A stretch of 64,000 nucleotides of DNA, taken from contig JADANN010000397.1 in the NCBI GenBank assembly GCA_018806985.1, forward strand, positions 1 to 64,000, written 5' to 3'. The position numbers and the translations under genes are program-made. The DNA is from Angiostrongylus vasorum (lineage: Eukaryota > Nematoda > Chromadorea > Rhabditida > Metastrongylidae). Below the pieces are notes generated by a model that was given only the letters and a program-made list of their open reading frames with translations, did not search any database and had not been told where the DNA came from. Of the stretch, positions 34,656-46,666 are shown one piece after another (position 1 is the first letter of the stretch; each line of letters starts with the position of its first letter).

Positions 34656-34659
34656 AAGA

Positions 34660-36058
34660 TAGGATAACCAAACATTTCGCCGCAATATGGAATTAAGAGC
34701 AGAAAAAGTTCTACACTAGCCTTTTCCTTTCCACAATCCCCATCCAACAGCGTAGAATCCCTGCTAGAAAAGAACCATCTGGAATTCTTCTTTGTGAGGA
34801 ACGAGATGAGATAGAAAGCATGAAAAAAGGCACAGATGGAGAATCCGATAACATCAGCTCGGACTTTTTTAGAGATGAAAGCCACAATTAACGCATGCTT
34901 CCTCCAAGCCACATTATATCCAACCTCACAGAGAAGAAAAATCGCAGACCAGTGGCTGACTTTGCGCACGGTCGTCTTGCCCGAGAAGGTAACCATAGGA
35001 ATCTTCGTGAATATCAACCAATGTGTTACTTAATATATTTGTTGACGGCATTGTACAAGACTGGGATAATCTTGTTGAACATATCAAAGATGCTGGATAA
35101 GGCACAGCCCAGTGAACAAGCAGAATCCTGACAGAAATTCTGCCGCATCGACCACATCCAAATCACCTCCAGGTCTATAAAAGTTTGCAGAGAATGTCAC
35201 CTGTCCCAGAATTAACTTTTTGCCGACTACAAGAAAGCGTTTGAAATAGTCGAAACGGGTGTATTCCTACTAGCCCTCGTCGACAAAGGAGTGGACCTGT
35301 CCTCATACGAACTCCATCTAGCTGTCATCGGAACTGCAGTACGAAAATACAGTTTTTTCCATCAATCTCTTGTCATATCCACAGGAAGAAGTGTTTAACA
35401 GGAAGACACAATATCGCCAAACCTGTTTAGTGGCGCGCAGAAGTGGAAAGTGAAGTCACTCGATTGAGATGAAAAAAGTGCTAATAAGTATTGTTAGAAA
35501 ATCCCTGTCAATTTTTTGCCTTGCTGACGATATTTTCATCCTCTCAAGAAGTACTGACGATGCAGAAACGTTGCTCAATGAGGGTCAACAAAGAAGGAAG
35601 GCGCATAAATTTGAAAAGGCACAGTCAATGAAAAAACCCGTAGAGTGAAGGTGAAATGATCAACCTGAGTAGCTTTCTTATTACAAAGGTCACGTGTATC
35701 TTGGGTCTTCAGTGAACATGAACAATAACATACAGGAGAATTAGACAGAAGAAAGAGGGCAAATTGAGAACCATTCAGACCTCTTAAAGAAGAAAGCATG
35801 TACCTAAAGCCCCAGAAAATCCACGCATACCTTTTTAGATTAAACAGTCCTACTAACGCTCTGTTGTACTGCAGAAACGTGGGTCGATACTCCAACCACA
35901 TGAATACTGTGCACTACACACAGAACGCTTGAGCGACGTCTTCTTAAATATAACTGCCACTAAAACATCTAGTTGGGATGCAAAGCTTTTATCTTCGAAA
36001 TCTGTCTCATCTTTGAAACCCAAGAAAACATACAGCGATAAAAAATAAAAAAGTATAA
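34660..36058 (+). pseudogene. Second RTE family relic (RTE-B 1), left part
   Basis: Frame-broken pieces in RT order are SMKKGTDGESDNISSDFF near 34820, LREYQPMCYLI with ILLNISKMLDKAQPSEQAE near 34995-35130, and RIDHIQITSRSIKVCREC near 35147. Next come DYKKAFEIVETG near 35225, LADDIFILSRSTDDAETLLN near 35522 (FADDI-type catalytic box), and LRNLSHL near 35995. The sequence is clearly different from RTE-A. A SINE-1 copy splits it at ~36059. Confidence 0.7.
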
Positions 36059-36281
36059 AGCTGTCGGCGTTGGTCAATGCTTGAGGCATGCGCCATGCAT
36101 TCGACTTCATTTAGAACCGTTGGAGATGACTGAATGCATACCTGGCCTTGACCCCCGGTAGCCTATCAACGCATGAGCCAGTGCTTCTATCTTCCCAGAC
36201 AAGTCCGGCACCAATTTCCCGACTCCAGAGGTGATCCCATATGTGTTGCAGGGCGCCTCTGACCACTGCGCTATACTCGCC
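36059..36281 (-). repeat. SINE-1 copy inserted in RTE-B
   Basis: CTGTCGGCGTTGGTCAATGC, CTATCTTCCCAGACAAGTCC and the head (minus strand GGCGAGTATAGCGCAGTGG) identify the family. The RTE-B reading order continues on its far side. Confidence 0.75.
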
Positions 36282-36284
36282 AGA

Positions 36285-36420
36285 AGCAACGGTATCGAAA
36301 CATATATGGACTGGTCATGCAGTGACAAGTACAGACGGCAGATGGACGAAAAGGACTTTAGAGAGGAGGACTCCACGAGAACTCAGGAGTCTTCTAGGAT
36401 GATCATCTACATCTTGAACT
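36285..36420 (+). pseudogene. RTE-B relic, right part
   Basis: After the SINE the frame reads KHIWTGHAVTSTDGRWTKRT, corresponding to the RWAGHIMR-like C-terminal block of RTE elements. It continues the copy at 34660-36058. Confidence 0.6.
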
Positions 36421-36574
36421 GACGTTTTCTTAATTAAGCTGCCCAAGCGACTACAGCTGTTTTACAGATCGCGGAATAAGACTCGGACCCACCGCCATGC
36501 CTAACCGACTAAAATGGGCTATGAATTAGAGAAAAAAACGAATAAAAAAAATTGTTGAAGTCCGCATATTTCGT

Positions 36575-36615
36575 GAAAACGGACCGTTCAAGTATACGAG
36601 TATGCAAATAAGTAA
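36575..36615 (-). repeat. Repeat A end fragment
   Basis: GGACCGTTCAAGTATACGAG followed by AAATAAGTAAGTAA is the reversed left end of repeat A. It lies just before an intact copy. Confidence 0.5.
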
Positions 36616-36669
36616 GTAATCGTGAATTCTGCTGAGACATGGTTTAACATATTACGACATTATGATATT

Positions 36670-37077
36670 ATCACAATTGACGTAATACTTACTTGATAGT
36701 TGATACTTGAATGGCCCGTCCTCCCTGGTTATGCTGATCACAACACAATCTCCACTTTTCACAGATTTGCTGGATAAGCCATTGTGGTTCTCCGAATTCC
36801 CGATATCAGCTTGGCCGAAGTCTAGCCCATATCTTCGCCACCACAAGCATTCGCAGTCCTTGTAGACCAGAGGGAGATTTTCCACCATGCGACTTTGATA
36901 CCAGAACGGTAGTGGATCCTGGTATTGGCTAACTCTTAGCTAGGCTTCCTGATGGAAATCCCAGACTTCTTCTCAGCTTAGAAGACCCTGCCAGTGGATG
37001 AATCCTACGCTGAATAACACAGTCGAATACCCAGGAACACCTCCAAGCCACGCTGAGGCGGTAAACTGTGGGAGGAA
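36670..37077 (+). repeat. Repeat A, copy 3
   Basis: ACTTGATAGTTGATACTTGAA, GCCATTGTGGTTCTCCGAAT, GCGACTTTGATACCAGAACG and CCACGCTGAGGCGGTAAACTG are in repeat A order. It contains the GATACCAG...CTGGTAT hairpin. Confidence 0.75.
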
Positions 37078-37082
37078 TTGGA

Positions 37083-37972
37083 AAATAGGAGAGTGAAAAT
37101 TGCTGATTGACAATTAAATCATCTTCGCTTTACTAATGGCATCGTTCTTATAACACCAAACATTACCCAAGAAGAAAGAAGGCCTCACGAGTTTGATAAA
37201 ACCTCTGGAAAAATTGACCTTCGAGTAAATCTCACAAAAACGATGTTTATGAGGAATCGATTGGTTACGTATACCCCATTCACGCTCAACGGAATGATTA
37301 CCTCTGAATGCTCAAGTTACGTCGTCTAAGTCGGAAAATCTTCGTGATGAAGGACTTAACTCCGGAATTGAACAGAAGAAAACGAGCGGCTTGGCTGGCT
37401 TTCGAGAGCATCGAGGATGTAGTGAAGAGGGCAAGGAATATCCTACTCCGTACCCACCTTTCCGACTCTACAACACTTCCTGCCTTAACACACGCGTCAG
37501 AAACATGGTCGCTGCGTAAGCAGGAAGAAAGATCACTAAGCGTTATTGAACGCTCAGTTGAAAGGACGATGCTAGGAGTATCCCATATCATACAAGTGAC
37601 GGAAGGAATCCAAAAGCCTGACCTGCGTCAACGATCAAGAATCAAAGATGCCGTTCTGTACGCCAAACAGGCGATGATAAGGTGGGCCGGGCACATAATG
37701 CGTATGAATGACAACCAATGGACAAGAGCCGTTAGTGACTGGATTTCTAGGGATGTCAAACGTACTGCAGGAAGATCACCGATCCGATGGTCAGAGTTCT
37801 TCACAAAGAGCCTTGAAGAAAGATATGATACTCGACGACTCCCTAGAGCGAGCAGAACCCATTGGGCTACTCTTGCACGAGACAGGGGAAAAATGGAGGG
37901 TTTGCTGGCGACCGCTATGGTCACTCGAGGATCAAAGAGCCGACAGGTAATAAAGGTGACGAGTGACCACTG

Positions 37973-37973
<1 letters not shown>
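37083..37973 (+). pseudogene. RTE-A copy, 3' end (RTE-A 4)
   Basis: It is 5' truncated inside RT (QLNHLRFTNGIVLITPNIT near 37115, with the catalytic DD lost). The C-terminal region is open from 37308 (245 codons including the following repeat): PELNRRKRAAWLAFESIEDV, ASETWSLRKQEERSLSVIER, IRWAGHIMRMNDNQWTRAVS and RWSEFFTKSLEER. It is the least decayed C-terminus among the RTE-A copies, yet not functional without an RT. A short GGTAATAAAGGTGACG tail precedes an ATT microsatellite. Confidence 0.8.

Positions 37974-38043
<70 letters not shown>
37974..38043 (+). repeat. (ATT)n microsatellite
   Basis: About 23 uninterrupted ATT units directly follow the RTE-A tail. They create the artificial poly-Tyr and poly-Ile ends of overlapping ORFs. 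Confidence 0.95.
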
Positions 38044-38044
<1 letters not shown>

Positions 38045-38045
<1 letters not shown>

Positions 38046-38440
38046 GCAACGGTTCTTTCCAGGTCAAGAGAATGAGGCCCGTTTATTTTGCTGTGCTCAT
38101 CTTCTTGATATCTTGCCAGTCTCTCCCAGAGTGGGCATCGAAGTTATTTGTTAGACGCGTCTCTTAACCGTTTCCCACTTATTTCCGCTTACACGTGATT
38201 GCAGGCTTTGGGGCGAATTGACTCGTAGAATACAATTCGCATAAACGAGAACATTCCTACCCACACGTGCATGAATATACCTTCGTAAATACCGAAAGTA
38301 TGGGTTAAATCAGCGCAGTAGAAACGGCGAGTCCATCGCCCGGATTCGTTTGTATCTCAGGGAAGCAAAGGTCGCTTTTGCTCCGCGATTAACCCCCCTA
38401 TCTGCCACCTAGGGACTCGCCACGTAGCTTCGCTACTTAC
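38045..38440 (-). mobile_element. RTE-A 5' leader fragment, inverted
   Basis: Minus strand: GGGGGTTAATCGCGGAGCAAA, TGGACTCGCCGTTTCTACTG, TGTATTCTACGAGTCAATTC, CCCACTCTGGGAGAGACTGG and GGGCCTCATTC line up in order with 17310-17700 of the near-complete RTE-A element. No coding part follows. Confidence 0.75.
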
Positions 38441-38832
38441 TTGATACCTCATACTTGAACGACCCGTCCTCACTAGTTGTGCGGGCCCCAGCATAATCAC
38501 CATTTTTCAGAGATTTGCTGATTAAGCCATGGTGGTTCTCTGGAATCCAGAGGACAGCCTGGCCAAAGTCTGCTCCAGGTCGTCACCACGACAGGCAGTC
38601 GCAGCCCTTGTGGATCAGAGGAAGATTTACCACCATGCGACTTTGATACCAAGACGGTGGTGTATCCTGGTATTGGTTTCCTCTTAGCGAGGCTTCCTGA
38701 TGGAAACGCCAGACTCCTCAGCTTGGGAGACCCTGCCGGGAGGATGAATCCCCCGCTGTACATCGCAGTCCGACACCCAGGAACACCTCCCAGCCACGAT
38801 GAGGCGGTGAACCGTTGGGAGGTGTTCCTGCT
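38441..38832 (+). repeat. Repeat A, copy 4
   Basis: CATACTTGAACGACCCGTCC, GCCATGGTGGTTCTCTGGAA, GATACCAAGACGGTGG and GATGAGGCGGTGAACCGTTG give a complete copy. Confidence 0.8.
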
Positions 38833-38914
38833 TCGCTACTAATCGGCTCGAAATCCTTCACGTGAGAGAGGTACGTGGAATGATAATAATAATTATGAAT
38901 AATAAGAGTAATTA

Positions 38915-39230
38915 GTTTGTTAACTTTTTATTTGTTGTCTACTACAATTTTTCACGGCAGGACATTAAATGAAACACAACCATGATGACGCTGAGATAAT
39001 TGCAAAACTCCGGGCCGCATGTGTCTGCGGTGGGGAACGAACGCGCTATTGTCCTTTTCGGGCAGTAACGCGTTCACCACCACATCACGCGCGTGATTCG
39101 TTTCGTCTCTCTGTCAGCTACTTCTATCGATTTCTGCCATCAGCAATCACTCGTCAGTTACAAAAGCCTCAGCTTAACTGGGTTCAGTGGGCAGCCATAG
39201 TCTCTACCAACCAATTCAATGGAGAATGAG
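38915..39230 (-). repeat. SINE-2 copy
   Basis: TTTTTATTTGTTGTCTACTAC, CTCCGGGCCGCATGTGTC, GGGGAACGAACGCGCTATTG and CTGTCAGCTACTTCTATCGA are the SINE-2 landmarks in reverse orientation, near full length. Confidence 0.65.
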
Positions 39231-39954
39231 TGTTCTCTAGTATCAACAACAGCTCAGGTGAAACTAGTCCACAATAAGTAGAGCGCAAGTTGAGACGAGA
39301 AAAAGTAGATTAAGAACTAAGTGGAAATCCATGCATTTGAATGACCATCCTTCTTTGGATTCTCTGGATTGGGATGTTCTAGGTGGTCACACGATAGATC
39401 GATGCAAGCGATCACGAGCTGCCCATGATGGCTACCCATTGCTAGCTGCGCAGAATGACTAGAGGAATGTCAGTAGTCAATTGATGGCAGCCATGGCCCT
39501 CCGGAGGTCGAAGTACTGTGGGTGAGGTAATTGCGTAACAGACTAGAGTGTCGAAGAGGGATAGGATGAGGAGGCAAGGAGTATTATCTGCCGTTATGTA
39601 GAGTATCGTCTATTATCACCACCTCGTTGCCAAAAACTATTTTGGAAAATCGTGTTGTACCTTCGAGTCGTTTGAGTGTTTCTAGTACGCTGTGAGGTCA
39701 CGAAGAACATCGCACATTTGCTATCGTCTTTTTAAAACTCTTTCTGGCAAGAAAGTGGCCACATGTTCGTCAACAAACTCTGCTGAGAAATAGATTCAGT
39801 ACTATCTGGATTTCTTCATCTATGAGACGCCTTCTTAGCTTCAGTTATAATGCTACGGAATGAAACCTCCAATGTATATCGAAATCACCTGGAAACACTC
39901 TCAATTCAGGATGAGGGAATAAATTATTACTCGGATACATAGATGGCTCGTTTT
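39231..39954. other. No gene recognised
   Basis: A 720-bp gap between a SINE-2 and a repeat A copy, with no coding or RNA signal. Confidence 0.4.
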
Positions 39955-40305
39955 GACTGGTTGTAAGGGCCACAGCATAATTTTCATTCTCCCAAAATTT
40001 TGGTGGTTTAGCCATTGCAGTTTCCGAGGTCGGCCTAACCGAAATCTGCCCTAGGTCGTCACCAACACAAGCATTTGCCGTCCTTGCGGATCAGAGAGAG
40101 TTGCCACCATGCGACTAGCTTGGTACCAAGATGGTGGTGGATCCTGGTATTTTTTAACTCTTAGCTGGGCTTCTGATGGGAACGTCGGACTCATTCTTGC
40201 CTTAGGAGTCCCTATTGGGGCATGGATCCCCCCCGCTTTACATCGCAGCCCGACACCCAGGAACACCTGCCGGTCACGGTGAGGTGGTAAACCTTTGGGA
40301 TGTAT
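39955..40305 (+). repeat. Repeat A, copy 5 (diverged)
   Basis: TTTAGCCATTGCAGTTTCCG, GTCGTCACCAACACAAGC, the GATCCTGGTATT hairpin arm, and CACGGTGAGGTGGTAAACC follow the repeat A order. Confidence 0.65.
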
Positions 40306-40447
40306 AGCCTCTTACCGTTGAAATAATAGTAATAATGGGAATATTCTAATAATAGTGTCGTAATCGTGTATGAATGCTGTAATAACAACAGTGATGATAA
40401 CAGCAACAAAAAAAAATAGTGAAATGATGTGATACGTGAGAAAAACA

Positions 40448-40490
40448 CTTGATACTTGAATGGGCTGTCTTTATGGGGGGTCATGCAGGA
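40448..40490 (+). repeat. Repeat A left-end fragment
   Basis: ACTTGATACTTGAATGGGCT is the repeat A start. The match ends after about 40 bp. Confidence 0.5.
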
Positions 40491-40499
40491 CCGAGGGCA

Positions 40500-40839
40500 T
40501 TAAAGAGCGGTGGCGTTATTTATTTCAAATTTTGCCAAATATTTCTGGCTAACTCTATAAAAGAAAGCCGGTTGCATATCAGTTGGTTCAGTCGTGGCAT
40601 AATGCTCAACTGGAGCCCAAGAAAGTGATGTTCTATCCTGATGTTCTTGAATCCACGATGTTGCAAATGCATGCTATGTTGTCGTAATTGAAATAATGCT
40701 AGAAGACACTAGGTGATTCAAAAGTAATGGCCGAATGGCTTTCCGTCCAGTTATCAGTAGTTCTTAGAGAGAATTTCATGCGAAACTTTGCCGAGCATAA
40801 AATAAGCCTCAAAATGACAGACTTAGATTCTTCGACGAC
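40500..40839. other. No gene recognised
   Basis: A short stretch between a repeat A fragment and an RTE-B relic. Confidence 0.4.
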
Positions 40840-42260
40840 CCGTCTTCAGTGGTAGTCAGGGCTGGTTCACAGTTTCCACTCGGTTCCTCTCGCTCTATCG
40901 TTGTCCTTGATCGTGATCTTTTTCCAATATGGTGACGTTCGTGAGGCCTATTTCGTAGCCCTGAAGTCGTTTACATTTGCGAGTACAGATGTTTGAAGTT
41001 AGCTACGAACATATTAGCCCATCGTTTGGGTAGTCGCATGAGAAGACGCTTGCATACTCTTGCAGTCCTGTCCACTGTTCTTTTCATCTACACCTCTTCT
41101 GTTCTGTGACTGGTCCATCCTCGCTTAGCAACCTATGTATATTCTCCTGGACCCCGAAGGTGGAATAGAGGGGTATCAAAGATCTGAGCTTTGCATTCCG
41201 GCTAGGTGTTGTGTACGCGAGTTATATTCAATACGACATCGTTGAAGCGCTTTTTTAGTGGGCAGAGTGCTCGACGCTGTTGAAGTATCACCCACGTCTT
41301 TGCTTCAAAATAGGGCGTTGAGGGGGTATCGAGTTACAAAGGTGAGCACGGTGTTTGAGGTCCCTCTAGTTCGTCGTTGCCTTCTTTGAGAGATCGAATG
41401 CGGCCCATGCTGTTCTCCTTCTTCTATCTAATTCCTCCTTGACGTTTTCCACGATGTCTATTGAATATCCAGTGTACATGTACGAGCTCGGCTCTGTAAT
41501 CAGAGAACCATCTAGTTCTACTTGTCTTTCTCGTATCACGCGTTGTTCATGAACAGGGTCTTCGCCTTATTCATGCTCAGTTCCAATCTCTTTTCTTGCT
41601 TCGTCGAGCTCATTTAGCATTGTCTCTGCTTAATACTACTTCTTGAAAAGACGACGTCGTCGTCGGCGAAACGAAGAATTGTTAGGAAATTCCCATCAAT
41701 ACGTATGGCCTTCTCGTCTCAAACGAGTGACTTCGTTATCCACTGCTGTGCTGCGATAAACCGCATTGGCTTTTTTTTCGCTTTCCGGACCCCTTTTCTT
41801 ACAAGTATGGCAATGCGTCGTTGAAAAAGCTGTATACTTGTGTTAGCTTCGATAGTAGTCTGCTAGTGCTCCTACATAGGATGGTTTCGCTCCTTGGTCG
41901 AAGAGCGCTCACAGGATGGTATTCGATTCCATGTTGTCAAACACCCTTTTTTTCAGCTGATAAAGTTAAGCAAGTGCTTGCTCAACTGGTTGTGCTTCAT
42001 TGAAGGCTTCTGAAATACGCAAGTAGAAAGGGTCGTGAACAGCTCGTAGAATATGCTCTGCAAGCATCCGTCTCTCCACCACTTCATCGCTATCCTTCGA
42101 TGACTTAGGTGACCTTAGTAAAGTATTGTTTCAAAGTTCCCGTTTTTTTGTTTACGCGCTCTTCTTCTAACGAGGACAGAAAGCCTTGAAATGTATTTTC
42201 CCCTATTCCATGCTTCAAGAGATCTAGTAGGAGTTTGCCCACACTCGTACAATATCCGTT
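40840..42260 (-). pseudogene. RTE-B relic (RTE-B 2)
   Basis: Minus-strand fragments in RT order: IQLFQRRIAI and VRKGVRKA near 41800-41840, LRFADDDVVFS (catalytic box) near 41655-41680, and LDGSLITEPSSYMYTGYSID near 41470-41520. Next are KEELDRRRRTAWAAFDLSKK near 41400-41450 and TQHLAGMQSSDL near 41180-41210. It is the same family as the 34660 copy, with many stops and deletions. Confidence 0.65.
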
Positions 42261-44335
42261 TTTTTCAATCTTATGAATAAATTAGGCACCGCTGTTCTGT
42301 GTGGACGTGAAACACGCCAGTTCTCGTATCAGATTGAACTTTTCATCAGATAATGACAATAATGGCAATTATTATCATCCTGTACAAACTCATTGTGGTT
42401 GACGTCATTTATTGAAGTGTTGGCAGCTCCACTGACAAGCATTGAAGAGGTTAGTTCTTACGAAGTCCTTTACAACTCTTTACAAATACATAATTAGTCC
42501 TCTTGGTATAATCGTATAACTCTCTTTGGAAGACACATTTAGTGTATTACTTTTATTGGAATGTTTAGCTAGCCACACACACACCCACACACATTCAAGC
42601 AAGCACGCACCCACATACGCACGCACGCACTTTTTTGCATAGAGCACGCATATTACTTAGTAGACAGTGAAGCTGCGCTCTCGTCGATATAGGAAAGTAA
42701 ATGAAATGACAGAATGCATTGTTGGGAATACATTTAAATAGAGTAAAATTTGATGACGATTAGCTGAAAGCCGTCAGATTTCTCGAAACAACGCTGTCTA
42801 CTGGATCGTTCAGGGCATCACATTAGAAGATATCATGCGATAAACTCCTCACAGAAAAAATTGAATATAAAGAAAACGATTCGAATTTCGCAATTAGAAA
42901 AAAAGAAAGGAAGAAAAAAAACACATACCTCGGTTTTACTTAAGGAAAACACCACATCTGACCGACGTCACATTATATCTTTTCTGTCTAAAATAAAAGC
43001 TTACTTCGTCCCTTCAGACAACTTTGACAAGCAGTTCTTTGCTCCTGCATACAGCGGAACAATTTCTTGAAACTACTGTTAAAAGCGACAGCGCAACATA
43101 ATCCGATGAGGAAGCAAATGGTGCAATTGTAGTCATAGAAAATCTTTGGAAATTTTCCTAATGGGTGGAAAATTAGAGATTCGCACTCAATATTTGCACT
43201 CGCATCTGGTTCGATAGAAATTCTCCGCCGTAGTTCTAGATGGTGCGCGAATTCGAGGCTTACTAATGGCGATAATGAGAAACGTTCCTAGTATGAGAAG
43301 AAATATGCTTACAGCCCGAAGAAAATGCTTCGATGACTTTAAGTTCATTCATAAGGCAGATTTTCGGTCACAGATGGGTCGTTATACGTCTTCCAAACTG
43401 TCTCAAGTGTAAAATGCTCTCCTGGATAACGTCGCTAAAAGTAACCACCAATGAAATAAGAGGAAATCCTAACAATTTTTGGAAAAATCCAGCCGACTGT
43501 CAATATTCGCGAAAACGACATTCAAAAACCCCGAAAGCTATTAGGAGAGTGAGATGGGAAAGTGTGCATTGTGGTTAAGGTAAACGCTCTAGCTGTATAA
43601 ATCCAGAAAAAAGCACCTTTTCTGGGTCCAAATCGCAAAGAACTAGGTTACTAACGATTATTTAAGGTTTGTGACACCCTTCTTTGATGAGATGTGTTCA
43701 ACTCATTATGTCATTATGGAAAAATGTCGTTATGGGACGACTCGGAACCTGGTCCACTTTTTTCTGCTAGAAACTTTTTTCCTACATTTTGGAAATTACT
43801 GAAGCCGTAGAGATTCTGAAGGATTCGGATAAATAAATAAATAATTGTCGGCCTAAGGTCTTTATTGAAGCCACCGAACAGCGCTTACGAACCTATGCAT
43901 CGTATTCAATACCGCGTTACTGCAATAAGCAAGTTTGCAAATGCGTGTGAGCAGGACAAAAAAAATGAAGGAATTGATCATGGTCACTCCACCATAGAAA
44001 GTACGGAAGAGAAGCTTTCTATAATTTATGGTTCAGCAGTTAATTATGAAGTGATTTTGTTAAGAAGCAACAGAAGAATGGGCTATCTAAGCGACGGCGA
44101 GTCGTTGATCTCATGGTTACAGTTCAACTACTGCTAAGAGTGAAACTTCTTGAGAGTCAAAGATCTGACGGACCACATCGGAGGCGGTGAATATCTTTGA
44201 AAACAAAAAATTCACAAAAACCGTGGTAGCTCTAGGCTTTCGGGCCGCCATATATCTATTATTTTCACATTGCTTTCGTTTTCTTCTTCATCAACAGGAA
44301 AAGGTTGACCGTTATCACGAAATACAAAAAATTGA
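42261..44335. other. No gene accepted
   Basis: 2 kb. A CA-rich simple stretch lies at ~42574-42632. ORFs at 43333-43578 and 43865-44137 have no recognisable domain or confirmed splice sites. Confidence 0.4.
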
Positions 44336-44339
44336 AAAG

Positions 44340-44727
44340 CTTACTTACTTGATACTTGAACGGCCCGTCCTCACTAGTTGTGCGGGTCCCAGCATAATCA
44401 CCATTTTTCGGAGATTTGCTGGTTAAGCCACTGTGGTTGCCTGGAATCTCGATGACGGCCTGGCCAAAGTTGCCCTAGGTCTTCACCACCACTGGCAGTC
44501 TCCGCCCTTGTGGATCATAGAGAGATTGCCATCATGCGAATTTGATACCAGAACGGTGGTCGATTCTGGTATTGGTTTAGTCTTAGCGAGGATTCCTGAT
44601 GGAAACGCCGGACTCCTTCTCAGCTTGGGAGACCCTTACAGGTGATGAATCCTCCGCTGCATATCGCAGTCCGACACCCAGAAACACCTCCCAGCCACGA
44701 TGAGGCGGTGAACCGTTGGGAGGTGTG
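44340..44727 (+). repeat. Repeat A, copy 6
   Basis: A complete copy runs from ACTTGATACTTGAACGGCCC to GATGAGGCGGTGAACCGTTG. It is the cleanest for defining the family ends. Confidence 0.8.
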
Positions 44728-44843
44728 TGATAGTAATACAACAGCAAAAAAAGGCCCATGAATAATAGAAGTACTGACACTCCCGCAATACAGCAGTAGC
44801 CTTACTTTGCATTACACCTTTCATATCCATAATATTTTATAAA

Positions 44844-45120
44844 GGGCGCGTGTGACGCACTGGTCGGAGGTGCCCTGCAAACCACACGAAGAATCCATCC
44901 CTGCGCCCTTGGTTCATCAAGCCTTCCATCCCTCCTGGGCCGGCTAGTTGGTACCAGACTTGTCTGGGAGGATAGGAGCACTGGCTCGATACATCGGTAG
45001 TGCACCATGAGTCATTGTAAAGGCCAGATATGCATTCAATCTCCTCCAGCGATGCTTAATAAAGTCGAATGTACGGCGCATCCCTCAGGGACTGATCAAA
45101 GCCAGGAGCTTTATCCTTCA
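44844..45120 (+). repeat. SINE-1 copy, full length
   Basis: The head GGGCGCGTGTGACGCACTGG is followed by the core GGTACCAGACTTGTCTGGGA, then TCATTGTAAAGGCCAGATA, ending GGAGCTTTATCCTTC before a T run. It is in forward orientation. Confidence 0.75.
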
Positions 45121-46100
45121 TTTTTTTTTGCACAATGAACACTAGCCTCGGCAAAGAGCAGTTCACCAAACGATTATGGAAAGCCATGTTTTCCTGATAT
45201 TGAAGGTTTCAGATTTAGAGGAAAAGGAGTGACGAAAAAGGTAGGTTGAAAATAGATAATAAAAAGAGCTCTTCACCAAAGCAACAATGTAAAATTTTGC
45301 GAAATTGTGAACAATGACAGTCTGGGTCTGTTTTTGACAGGGTCCAGAACACAAACAGTTCCGTATTAATCTCTTGCTTTCTGTTCAACGCTATCTTCAA
45401 TCCTTTAACGTTAACAAAGCGACGGAAGGATTTTTTCAAGTGAAAAAATGAATGCGAAGGTCGGAAATGTTATTTGCGCCCTTCTGACCAAATTGTAGGA
45501 TAAAGCATTGATTTCGAGGAAACCTAAAAAATTGTGGATGGTAGCAAATGTTGTCGTTATAGTCGACTAGTGGATATTGTCAGAATTCTATGAGTCAACA
45601 ATAATTTCAGCCTTTCGAATAGTACTAGACAAATCTGCGAGGCGCAAATTTCACAGTTGAATCTCATAAGCGAAGTCGAAAATCTTCCGGTTTGTTATTT
45701 GATTCCATCGGACATATCCTAGCGAATTTTTAAATATAGCTTTCGCAACTTCTAATTATAGGCGAGTTTTCTGAGGGGTTCTCGCTTTATGCTTGGTTCG
45801 TTAGAAGTGCGATGACTATGTGTGATGAAAAAGCTCATCATTAGAAGAAATTACGCTACCAGACTGATTCCACCTAGTGTTTCCACTATACTAGTAGTTC
45901 CCCTTTATTGGAAACGGTACACATACACATATACACACAAAATTGAGAAGATCCGCTATCGCAAGACCGATTTTAAGAGAATCAAGAAGAAACTGTAGGT
46001 GTCATTATCTTTTATGCCACTGTTTCACATATTTGCATTTCATTTGATAATGGATCGCATTCCGTTACCAGTAAACTCTCAAAACTACTATTTTTTTGTT
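45121..46100. other. No gene recognised
   Basis: About 1 kb of AT-rich sequence. A short ACACATACACATATACACAC stretch lies near 45918. Confidence 0.4.
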
Positions 46101-46104
46101 TTCC

Positions 46105-46450
46105 ATCTGTTTTTCTTACATGGCAGAGTACGATGCGAAATACAACTACAACGACGCTGAGATATGGGAAAAATCGGAGCCTTACGTTGGACTTCGCGCT
46201 AACGATTATCTTTTACAGCGACCCAAGTGCAATCCGCCACACCAACTAAGGCCCTTGCATTGTCTTACTCTTGGCCATGTTTTTACAATACTTTATCCTT
46301 GCTAACGGCTATCTCGCTCGTCAAGAGGAATGACGGCTTCGTTTGATGTGGTGGATGGTAGACGAGCCCCCCTAAAAGGGATATCGAAGGCGGGTTGGAA
46401 GTTGAGGATTCCGAAATTTACTCATATCTCCTTATGGTTAAATGCGGAAA
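46105..46450. repeat. Degenerate SINE-2 fragments, both orientations
   Basis: ATGCGAAATACAACTACAAC with GACGCTGAGATATGGG (reverse) and GATGTGGTGGATGGTAGACG with CCCCCCTAAAAGGG (forward) resemble halves of SINE-2. Confidence 0.4.
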
Positions 46451-46619
46451 AATTAAACGATGTAAGAGGACCAATAAAAGGCCACAGAATGGAGAATAAT
46501 GTTCAAAAACTCCACGATATTTATGTGCCCTTATTAACTGATTTAGTGAGCTGATGCGAGATTGGAATAGTTGTCGTCGTTGTTGCTGTTGCCGTTGTTG
46601 GGTAATTACACAGAGGTTT

Positions 46620-46660
46620 GATGCTCTGAGGAAGGCAAAATCGTCGAAACGTCAGCCATC
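46620..46660 (+). ncRNA. Candidate hammerhead-like motif
   Basis: Pieces: GATGCT, CTGAGGA, a GGC...GTC stem, GAAA, CGTC, AGCCATC. The outer stem pairs GATGCT with AGC-ATC around one bulged C. All core blocks are intact. Stem III is again the palindrome ACGT without a loop. Activity is inference. Confidence 0.4.
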
Positions 46661-46666
46661 GACCAG

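Noticed and set aside
37308..38045. 245-codon ORF as a host gene
   Set aside because: It is the C-terminal part of an RTE protein; its poly-Tyr end comes from the (ATT)n microsatellite.
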